Assembly: GCA_005765155.1 (NCBI GenBank)
Contig: VCCP01000007.1
Span: 761,501-825,500, forward strand
DNA from: Zelopaecilomyces penicillatus
Taxonomy: Eukaryota > Ascomycota > Sordariomycetes > Hypocreales > Pseudodiploosporaceae
Reading direction: 5' to 3'
Length of the DNA stretch: 64,000 nucleotides
Shown piece after piece: positions 51,821 to 64,000 of this stretch. Position 1 is the first letter of the stretch, and every line of letters starts with the position of its first letter. Under the pieces are notes generated by a model. That model did no database searches, was not told the DNA's origin, and saw nothing but the letters and a program-made list of their open reading frames with translations. Both the position numbers and the translations under genes were made by a program.

Positions 51821-52669
51821 CCTTTTCTAATTTTTTTTTTAATATTTTATTAAAAGCTATTAATATTTTTAATATATTAATATCTTTTATTATAATCTAT
51901 TAATTATATTTTAAAGGTTAATCCTTTTATTCAATTAAATAATATTATTTATCTTTTATTAAAGCTTAATTTTTAATTTCTTTAATTTCTTATTCTTTTT
52001 TATCCTAAAATTCTAATAGAAATAAAATATTTAAATTATTATTTTATTATTTTTCTTAAGATTTAAATAGGTTAATATAAAAAGTATTATAAAGCCTTAT
52101 ATATTAATTAAATAAAGGTAATTTATATACTTATATTTTAATAGGCTATAATACTTTAAATAGATTAATAAAATATAATATTAGCTTATATTTTATTTTA
52201 AATTTTAAATTCTTAATATTAAATATAATTAAGGATCCTTATTTAAAATCTATAAATAGATATACTTTATCATAATATTTTATTTATTTTATTATAATAT
52301 TCTTTTTTTATTCTTAAGCCTTTCTTATATTTTAATTAGAATTCTAATATAGCATTTAATTATAAATATTTATATTATTTTATTAGCTTTATTAATTATT
52401 TTAAAATCTAGATTATAGCTTATTAAAGCCTTATATAATAAAAAACCTATTATTAAGGAATTTATTAAATTATATATAAATTATATTATATAAAATAAAG
52501 ATAATTAGATTATTTATTTCTTTATTATAAAATATTAGAGATAATATTCTGATATCTAATTTTTTTTTATTTAGCTATTTATTTATAAATAAAATACTAT
52601 TAAAAGGTAATATTTTATTTATAATATAAAATATAATTTTAATTAAACTTAATTTATAAACATCAGCCC

Positions 52670-52890
52670 TTAATCTAATATAATACCTTTTAATATTTTA
52701 TAATATAATTTTATCTTATTATAAGATAATTTAACTAGCTCTATTATTAATATTATTATTATATATATAATAAAATATAAAAGATATTTAATATATTTAT
52801 TAATAATAATTAATATTAAATCTATCTTTTTTTTATTAAAAATTATTAATAATAATCTAATAATAAAATCTATCAAGATTTATTTTTATA
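52670..52890 (-). pseudogene. Integrase core relic of gypsy B copy 2
   Basis: A 68-codon frame (52670-52876) happens to lack stops. It reads I-D-F-I-I near its start and L-I-L-I-I-I-N-K-Y-I-K-Y, then ends K-G-I-I-L-D. That matches the integrase core pattern DFI...DSILVIVDR...K-G-I-x-S-D-R in position and spacing, with an active-site Asp changed to Asn. It is not an independent gene. Confidence 0.82.
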
Positions 52891-54279
52891 ATTATATAGA
52901 TATTAATAAAGAATCTAGATATTAATATAATTAATAATATTATAATATTATACCTTAATAAATACTATAGCTTATAATATATCTTTTAATATCTTTATCT
53001 ATAAACTCTTATTAAAACTTTTATTATAATAGCTTTAAAATATAATTAATATTAAAACATTTAAATAAAAGATTATTATAATAAAATTAAAATAATTTAT
53101 TCCTTAAAAATAACTATTTTAAAATACAAATATAATTCCTAAATCTAATAAAACTATATATATTTATTAATTAATATTTAATATTATTATTATCTTTTTT
53201 TTATAATAAATCTATTTTTTATTAATATATCCTTTTATTATTAGATTAGATATTTTTAATAAATTCTTATAAAGATTAAGAAATATTAATATTATAAAAT
53301 ACCTTTTATAAAAATATCTTTTTATTATATTTAATAAAATTCTCTATTTATAATCTATTATAGATTTTATTTATAAAAAGAAATTTAAATAATTCTTTAA
53401 TAAAAGATTATTAATATTTTAATTAATTATAATAAACTCTATAAATCTAGATTATAATATAAAAAGTAAATCTATATTATTTAAAGCATTATATTTATAA
53501 TCTAAATATTTTAATAAGGTATTTATTAGATTTAATTTATTTAATTAATATTTAATAATAAAATTATAAGATATTAATATTATATATTATTTAGCTTATT
53601 TTTTTAATAATTTTATTTAAGATATAAAGGATTTAAGGTTTTAATAATTAAAATACTTTTATTTATTTTATAAATCCTTTTATATATTTTTATTAATATT
53701 AAAATAAATAAATAATAATAAATATCTTTTAATTAAGAATATTATACTTAATCTTTATTAATATTAAGTTTTAAGATTAAAAACTATAAGATATTCTAAA
53801 GAACTTTTATCTTATTATAATATAATACTTATTATAATAAACCTAAATATATTAATTTTAAAAAATATTTAATATTATAGATTAAAATAATAAAATAATA
53901 ATATATCTTAAAATATATTTTTATGCCTAAGAAAAGCTTATTATTTAATAGGATCTAAAATAACTTTTCTTAGCTTTTTCTATTAATACTTTTTTTAATA
54001 AAGTATTTAATAATACTATAATATTAGAATATTAATAAATAAATCTTTAATAAATCTTATAAAATCTAAAAAAGATTTATATTTCTTTATAGATTTTTAG
54101 CTTTTATTATTTTATAATTATTATAATTCTATTTAGATTTATTATTATTCCTTTTAAAAATAAAATAAAACCTAAAAACATTATTATTTTTTTATAAAAT
54201 TAATATTTTTTTAGATTAATATATAATTCTATAATCCTTAATCTTTATAATACTTATTTAATATATTTTATATATTTAT

Positions 54280-54740
54280 TATATATTTTAAAAAAAATTA
54301 AAATATTATTAAAATAAATAATATAGATTATATTAATTAATTTATTTAATATTTTATAAATATAATATTAAAATATTATAAATATATTAATTAAATTAAA
54401 AGGTATTATTAAATATTTATAATATTTATAATATATTTAAAAAGCTATTTTCTTTTATTTTTCTTTTAATTTTAACTTAATTTTAATTTAATAATAAATA
54501 TTATTAATATTAATTTTTAAGAAATATTTAATATTTATAATCCTATTTAGGATCTTTATAATAAAGAATAAAATACAATAATTTTTCTTTATAATCCTAT
54601 TAAAATCTTATTAATCTATATATAATCTGAAAGTCTTATTCTTTTTAAATATAAAAAGAATTAATATATTTATAAAGCTCTTAAAGGCTTATATATACTT
54701 AAATAATAAGTTTTTATTAAGATATTTTTATCATTTTTAT
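54280..54740 (-). pseudogene. Reverse transcriptase relic of gypsy B copy 2
   Basis: Counterpart of the RT at 28480-29010. Palm motif YFNN at 54305-54316 instead of YxDD; K-K-N-K and L-x-D-Y-like blocks lie near 54600-54660. Confidence 0.82.
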
Positions 54741-56651
54741 AATTCCTATTAAAATAACAAATAAATGATATTATATAATAGGGTTTTATTTAATAATAGA
54801 TTAATAATATAATCTATTATCTTATATATAAATAATATTCTAATATTATTAAATTAAAAAATATTAAGAAAATTATAAAATTTAATAATAATTCTTTAAA
54901 ATCTTAGAATCTTTTTATTTTATTTTTTTTCATAAAAAAATTAATTTATTTAAATAAATAATTAAAAAAACAATTAATTTATTTTAATAAATCTTTATAA
55001 ATTTATATAATTATAATACTTTTATTATATTTTAAACTTATTTAAATTATTAAAAATTATTATATATATTTAAATATATTTAATATTTTTATAATATTAA
55101 TATATTAAATAAAATAGGATTTGTTTTTTAAATTATAATTAATCCCTATATAAATATAAATAAATTCCTATATAAATCCTTTTAAATTAATAAATATAAT
55201 AAATATTTTTTAAGTATTATAAATATAAATTAATTCTTTATTTATTATTTTTAAAGAAAAGATTTCTTTAATAAATATTTATTTTAATTTATTCTTTTAA
55301 ATAAATATTTTATTAATTAAATTTAATTTTAAATATATATTAAGATTTATATATATTTTAATAATATTTTACCCTTGAATTATTATTAATATATAAAAAT
55401 AAATAATTATATTAATATTTATCTTTTTAATTAAAATTAAAAGGCTTATTTTAATTTATAATCTTTTTTTAAATTAGATTAATTATTTATTATATTTATA
55501 ATATGTTTTAAATAATATTTTATTATATAATTAAGATTATTATAAAAATAATAAATAAATTTTATTAATTATAATAATCTTTTTCTTTATATTTAAGATA
55601 AGCTTAGTTTTATTAATTAATTTAAATTTAAGCTCTTATTTTAAAATATAACATTTAAATAATCTTTTTTATAATTAAATAAAATCTATATAATATTAAT
55701 TATTTCTTTTTTATTTATTATTATATTAATAGGCTTTTTAATTATATTAGATTTATTTTATTTATTTAGATTTATTTTTTTAATAATATATTAGGTTTTA
55801 TTACTCTCTTTTTATTAATCTTATAGTTTTCTTTTTATTTTATAATCTTTTTATAGCTATTTTATAATCTTAATTATTTATTATTATATTAATTAAAAAT
55901 AATATATAAAGAAGAATAAAGAATAATAATATTAATTATATCTTTATAAGCTTTATATAAACCTTTTAATATCTTAAAATTAAAAAGAAATCTTATAATA
56001 ATTAATTAAATCTTTATATTAAGAAATTATATATTAAATAAATATTTATTATTTAAAAACTAGAATCCTTAAATAAATATTTAGTTTATATAATAAATAT
56101 ATTTTAATTTAATTATAAATTAATATCTTTTTATTAAGAGTTTATTTAATATTTTATATTTAATAGCTTTTAATATTTTTAATTTATATTATTAATTATC
56201 TTATTAATTTGATTTTTTATATTATAATATATTTTCTTATTTCTTAAAAAATAATAATCTAGATTATGTTTCTAGCCTTTTTAATTTTTTAATAATCCTT
56301 TATATAATAAATAAATAACTAAAATTAATTTTATAAGCCTTATATTATAATTCAAATTATTATTATTTTATTAGGTTTTTAATTATATTTTTATTTAAAA
56401 TATACAAAAAAGGATTATTAATTTAATATTATTATTTTTATATAATCTTTTATTAAAGTTTTAATTATATTTTAGATTTTTTTATAATTAATTATACTTA
56501 ATTAAAGACTTTATTTAGAATTAAAATATCTTAATTAATATTATTTAAATATTCTAAAGATATTTCTTTTAGCTATTATTCTCTTTATATTAAGATTCTA
56601 TATAATATAATTTTATTTATTTTAAATAATTATATAAAGAAATAATAGAAT

Positions 56652-56842
56652 TATAATAATAGATATAATTTATAATTATTAAATAAAATAAGAATAATTA
56701 TATTTAAATATTATTATTAAAAAAGATTATTATTTATTTTATTTATATTATAATAATAAAAGTAAGCTAAGAAATATTATATATTTAAGGGTTATATATT
56801 ATTTTAAAAATATATATCTTTATATCTTATAATCCTATTATA
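56652..56842 (-). repeat. 5' LTR of gypsy B copy 2
   Basis: 191 bp, TATAATAATAG to CCTATTATA, followed directly by the target duplication ATTAA. Confidence 0.9.
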
Positions 56843-56847
56843 ATTAA

Positions 56848-58285
<1,438 letters not shown>

Positions 58286-58533
58286 TCTTTATATTAATTC
58301 TTTATTTATAAATTTATAAAAAAGGATTAAAGAAATTAATATTTATTTTTAAGAAAATAATAATTTCTTAATTTATTATTCTTTTTAAAATTATAAAATA
58401 ATTAATAAATTAAAATATTTTATTCTTTTATTATAAAATAAAGTTAAAAGAAATGTAATTTATTAAAATTATTAAAATATCTTTTTATATCTTAATTAAT
58501 CTTAATCTAGATTTAAATATAATAATTAAATAT

Positions 58534-58664
58534 AAATTAATAAATTAAATAAATTAATAAATTAAATAAATTAATAAATTAATAAATTAAATAAATTAAT
58601 AAATTAAATAAATTAAATAAATTAAATAAATTAATAAATTAATAAATTAAATAAATTAATAAAT
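58534..58664. repeat. Compound AAATTAAT/AAATAAATTAAT repeat
   Basis: Irregular alternation of TTAATAAA and TTAAATAAA units over about 130 bp. The interval 58665-60015 after it is featureless AT-rich DNA. Confidence 0.85.
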
Positions 58665-60015
58665 TGAAATTCTTTATATTATTAAAATTAAATTAAATAA
58701 TTCTAATTTTATTATAGATTTATAAAATTAATAATTCTTTATCTTTATTAAATTAAATTAATTTATAATAATATTTTTTTAAAGAGTTTATAAAATAAAT
58801 CTTTATTAATATTATTAGCTTTAAGAAGATTATTTTAAAGCTATTATTAAATTATAAAGAATATTAAAAGATATTATTTTATTATATTAAGATCTTTAAT
58901 ATTTTAAAAGATTTAATATATTATTATAATTTACAATTATTTATAATCTTTTTTTTTTAAAGTATTTTATTATATAATTTTAATTTTCTTAAATAATAAA
59001 TAATTACTAAATATATAATAAATATTAAATATTTAATTTAAAATTAAATTAATAAAAAAGAAAATTATTTAAATAAATATTAAAAGAAATATTATAATAA
59101 AGATTTTAATTAAAAAATATAAGATTTAATATAAATCTATTAAGATTAAAATTATATTATTTTAAATTTAATTATATAAATAATAAAAACGATTAAAGTT
59201 TAATTTAATATAGATTTTATATAAATCTTAATTTATTTATATATTATTTTAATAAAATTATTATTTTATTTATTTTTAAAATATCTTTTATAAAAATTAT
59301 TAAATTATTATTTAATTATTTCTATTAAAGAAAAAAGATTTATATATATATTATTAAATAGATTTAATTTATAATATTATAATTATTATAAATATTATAT
59401 TTTAAAAATTAAATAAATTTAAATTACTAAAAAATAAGTTATTAATTATATTATTAAAGGTATAATTAATAATATAAAATTAATTAATTTAAATTAATTA
59501 ATTAATAAATATAAAGAGATTTTAATATAATTTAATAATATAAAAAGAAAATATCTATTAAAAGTATTTTATTAAAAATTATAAATTAATATATTAAAGC
59601 TTTAATAATAATAATAATAATAAAATTAGAATTTTTTAAAAAAAATAAGAAAATACAGATTTATATCTTAGATAAAAAAAAAGCTTATAAAATTAATTAA
59701 TAAATAATATATCTTTAAATTAAAAACCTTTTTTAAAAATAAATAAAAATTAAAAATTAAAAATTAAAATAAAAATAAAATATCTTTTATATAATTTATT
59801 ATATTAAAAAGTTTTAATATAATTAAATAATTCTAATTATATAATAAATAATTAAATTAAATTTTAAAATAAATAAGAAATATTTTTATTTTTAAAAAGT
59901 ATTAAGAATTATTTAAAATCTATTATAATTTATAATAAGTTTTATTTTAATAATTTAAAGAAAATAAAATATATAATTTATTAATAAAATCTTTTTAAAT
60001 AATTAAAGTTATTTT

Positions 60016-60492
60016 TTATTTAATTTATTTAATTTATTTAATTTATTTAATTTATTTAATTTATTTAATTTATTTAATTTATTTAATTTATTTAATTTAT
60101 TTAATTTATTTAATTTATTTAATTTATTTAATTTATTTAATTTATTTAATCTATTTAATTTATTTAATTTATTTAATTTATTTAATTTATTTAATTTATT
60201 TAATTTATTTAATTTATTTAATTTATTTAATTTATTTAATTTATTTAATTTATTTAATTTATTTAATTTATTTAATTTATTTAATTTATTTAATTTATTT
60301 AATTTATTTAATTTATTTAATTTATTTAATTTATTTAATTTATTTAATTTATTTAATTTATTTAATTTATTTAATTTATTTAATTTATTTAATTTATTTA
60401 ATTTATTTAATTTATTTAATTTATTTAATTTATTTAATTTATTTAATTTATTTAATTTATTTAATTTATTTAATTTATTTAATTTATTTAAT
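60016..60492. repeat. 9-bp satellite TTATTTAAT, 53 copies
   Basis: Fifty-three head-to-tail copies (477 bp) with a single variant, CTATTTAAT at 60151. Confidence 0.97.
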
Positions 60493-63400
60493 TTAATTTA
60501 ATTAATTTTATTTTAATATTATAAGGATTTAAATTTAAAATAATTATATTCTTAAAGAGTATATCTTAAGAATTATATTTTTAAAGTTATTTATATAATT
60601 TATAAAAATTAATATCTTTTATTAATAATAAATTATATATTTTATTTAATTAATATTATAATAAAATATAATATCCTTATTTTAGATTTCTTTATAAATT
60701 ATAATTAAATTATTTTAAAAATAAAAATAAGAATCTTATTATATTTATATTTAATATTAATAAGATTTTAGTAAATATTAAGCCCTTTTAATATATAATA
60801 TTTAATAGAAAATTAAAATATTATTAAAATATTATAATAATATTTAAATTTCTTTATAAAAGATTTAAAAAGATTTAATAAAAAAGAAAATTATTAAGAT
60901 TTTAAAATAATTTATTTATAAAGATATTATAAATATTAAAAAAGATTTAATTTTATTTAATAATATAAAATCTAAATATATAATTTTATAATTATTATTT
61001 AATTATTTATTATTTTATTAAAACAGAATATCTTTTAAAAATAAAAGAAATCTAATTTAAAATTATAATAATTTATAAAAATATAATAATATTTATATTA
61101 ATTTTAATATTATTTAATCTTTTATATTTAAAAAGAAAAGAATTATATTTATATTTAATATTAATTTTAGAAAATAAAATATAAGTTTAATATAGATTTA
61201 TAATAAAAGATAATATCTTATAAAATTTAAAAACTTAATTAAAAAAACAATTAAAAAATAATATAATATAATAAAATAAAAATATAAAGCTATTTCTTTA
61301 TATTTTAATATTCATATAAATATATCTATAATATTATATTTATTTTAAAAATAAATATATATATCTTAATATATTAATTAAAAAAGACAATATATAATAT
61401 ATAAAAAAGCTTTATAATATAATAGATTAATTATATTATATTATTTTATTTTATTATATATATATTTAAAATAGATATATATATATAATTAATTAAAGTC
61501 TTTATAATAAATTTAAATTATTTAATTAAATAAATATTAAATAAAAAAGGATTTTAAGGATATTATTTATATATATATTTAAATTTAAGATAAATAAATA
61601 TCTTAAAACTAAAATGTATAATAAATTATAATAAATTATTAGATTTCTTTATTCTTTAAAATAATTATTTCAATTAAATTAAATATAATTTAGAATATTA
61701 TATTAAAGAATATAAAGATATTATATAAAAAATAAAAAGCTTTAATTAAAATTATTTAAAATATAATTTTATTTAATCTTAATTATTAAAGATATATTCT
61801 AATTTATAATATATTATAAAAGATTATAATATATATATCTTTATAAAGTCTTATTATAATCTAATGAATTAAATTAAACTTTATTTTATTTTAAAGATAA
61901 TATTTAAAATAATAATATACTTTATTATATTATTTATATAAAGATTTAAGCTTATATTATATCTTATTATAAATAATAGATGAAAGATAAAAGGATTTTT
62001 TTAATAATATTATTTAATTAAAGTATTAAATATACTTAAATATTTAAATATAATTTAATAACTTATAAAACTTAATTATTAAAGTTTAATATTTATAATT
62101 ATAAGAATATTAAAAAGTAATTTAAAATAAATAAAATACTTTAATATAGCTATTCTTATTAAGAAATTTATAATTAAATTATTATACAGATTTTCTATCT
62201 TTTATTTAATATATAAATATTATTTGATTTTATTATTTACTATTAAATTATATATTTAAAGACTTATTAATTAAGATATTATTATTAATATTTAAGAACT
62301 ATTTAAATCCTAAATAAGAATTTAAAAAAATAATAAAACATATAATATTTATTAAGATTAAAGTAATAGAATTATTTTAAAGAAATTAACTTTTTATATT
62401 AATATAATTAATAAATATATTATTTATATAAAAGAGGATTAATTATATTTAAAGGATTTAATATTTATATATAATATATTAAAAGAAAAGTCTTATATAA
62501 TTAAAATAATAATATATTAAATAAGATTAAATTAAATTATATTATAAGCTAAAGGTTTTAAATTATAAATACTTTATATTTTAAATAGATTTATTAAAAT
62601 ATTTTAAAGAAACTTATTAAAGATAATAATAAATTATAGATAATAATTTTAAATAATTAATTTTAAATCTAAAAATAAATTAAAAAAAAATTTAAAAAAA
62701 AAGAATTTTATATATTATTATTTATTTATATAAATAACTCTCTTTTTAATTAAATAATTATATAAGATTTTAATAAAAATAATAATAATAATAAATATTT
62801 ATTTAATTCTTATTTTTTTATTTTATAAATAATTAAATAATTTTAATATTAATTAAAAATGAATTATATAAATTATATATAAATTATATATATTTTATTA
62901 TTTATATTATAAATATATATATTTATTATTATATTTATTTAAATTATATATTCTTTTCTTTTAAATATATTATATAATTATATTTAAGTTCTTAAATAAT
63001 ATTATTTATAATTACTTTTTAAAAGTATTATATATATTTATATTTTATTTTATTTAAATTATTATATAATATATTATTATTTTCTTTATATCTTAAAAAG
63101 AATTAATCTTTATATTAATTATATTAATTTATATTTAAGCTTTTAAAAAATTTAATTTTTTTTAATCTTATATTATTAATTAAGTTTTATTAAAATTCTT
63201 TTTTATTCTTTTTTAACATTATTTTTAATTATATATACTTTTTATAATAAGCTTAACTAATATCTTTAAAATTTTAAAATAATAAGAATATTTAAAAAAT
63301 CTAGAATTATAGGCTTAATAATATTCTTAATTTAATTATTTTTTAAGAATATATTTTTTAATTGTTTAAATTAAATTTATAATTATAAAATTATTTTTTA

Positions 63401-64000
63401 ATATAATCTTTATAATTATCTTATTTATAATTTAAATAATATTTATTATATATATTTAAAATTAATATATATAAATAATATTTACTATATATATTTAAAC
63501 TTATTATATATAAATAATATAATTAAATAATATATAATTAAATAATTATAATAATAATTAAAAATAATTATATATACTAATATATAAAATTAAATTAATA
63601 ATTCTATAATAATTAATAAATAAAATTTATATTCTTTTTGATTATTTTCTTAAAATATTAAAAAAATATTTATAAATATAATCTATTTTAATAAAAATAA
63701 ATATAATATAATAAAATTATTATTATTATTATCATTATTAATCTTATAATTATATTAATTTAGTTTTTATATTTAGATTAGATTCTTTATAAAGTATATA
63801 ATCCTTTTTAATTTAATAGATAAAAGAGAAAAAATAAATAAAAAATCCCTATCCTTTTTTATATTTATATTTCCTTTTTATAATAATATAGTATTATTCT
63901 TTACCCTTTTATATATAATAGATCTTATCTTTATATCTAATAATTAAAAAGGAATTAGCTTAATATATATAATACTTATATATTTATTTAATTAAAGCTA
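60493..64000. other. Unassigned AT-rich DNA to the window end
   Basis: Between about 61.69 and 62.65 kb the + strand has a lower density of stops, once TAA/TAG are allowed as former Gln/Trp codons, and reads like a decayed protein. No motif was matched. No LTR pair or satellite was noticed in the last 3.5 kb. Confidence 0.45.

Larger units (their letters stand above)
43351..56842 (-). mobile_element. Ty3/gypsy retrotransposon B, copy 2, carrying two nested insertions
   Basis: LTRs at 43351-43541 and 56652-56842 and the perfect duplication ATTAA (43346-43350 and 56843-56847) define the element. Subtracting the nested gypsy C (43687-50119) and the solo LTR S2 (50163-50579) leaves about 6.6 kb homologous to copy 1 at 24853-31147. 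Pol is on the minus strand: RT with YFNN at 54305-54316, and integrase about 52670-52890. The left LTR keeps more original bases (ATAACAGCAG, AATGAAGCAG) than the other B LTRs. Confidence 0.92.

Noticed and set aside
52670..52876. Small membrane protein of 68 residues on the minus strand
   Set aside because: Hydrophobicity follows from Ile/Leu/Tyr codons in RIP-mutated DNA. The frame matches the integrase core of gypsy B copy 2 and is homologous to copy 1.
60016..60492. Telomere or subtelomere repeat
   Set aside because: The unit has no G-rich strand and is flanked on both sides by ordinary AT-block DNA.

Overview
The window looks like a filamentous ascomycete (Pezizomycotina) chromosome. 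It has short 46-95 bp introns with GTRNGT-type donors and CTAAC/CTGAC branch points, two conserved eukaryotic genes, and 58 kb of DNA with the signature of repeat-induced point mutation (RIP). I cannot name the species.

Gene end (1-5705). A P5B-type ATPase gene (YPK9/ATP13A2 family, + strand) is cut by the left edge, and twelve exons can be placed. Tail to tail with it, only 69 bp away, is the complete E1-alpha subunit of mitochondrial branched-chain 2-oxo acid dehydrogenase (- strand). Four introns in these genes keep the reading frame open and would be translated by naive gene calling: three of 54 bp in the ATPase and one of 57 bp in E1-alpha. About 200 bp upstream of the E1-alpha start, normal composition stops abruptly.

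AT-rich block (5706-64000). I see no intact gene. Most lines hold only a few G or C, and the surviving C is almost all in CpT, CpC or GpC; CpA, TpG and CpG are nearly gone. Decayed frames, long direct repeats and target-site duplications show a nested transposon graveyard: (1) a Tad1-like LINE split by a Ty3/gypsy element (10935-18592, duplication TAAAG); (2) a gypsy element on the - strand (24853-31147); (3) a second copy of that element (43351-56842, duplication ATTAA), itself split by a different - strand gypsy element (43687-50119, duplication TTATT) and by a solo LTR (50163-50579, duplication TTATT); (4) a partial + strand gypsy pol (about 38.2-40.8 kb); (5) a second solo LTR of the same family in opposite orientation (41158-41635, duplication TATAA); (6) a 416 bp element with inverted termini (21792-22207); (7) several unidentified dispersed repeats and clean microsatellites or minisatellites.

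Every reverse transcriptase motif I could locate has its catalytic Asp pair changed to Asn, and the one gag zinc knuckle found has all four zinc ligands changed to Tyr, as expected from CpA-to-TpA mutation on either strand. The solo LTR family is the exception to the decay: it keeps G+C-rich sequence and carries a 23-bp-period array of hairpin units plus 10-11 bp inverted repeats. It is the most unusual object in the window. All alignments were done by eye; no search or computation was run.
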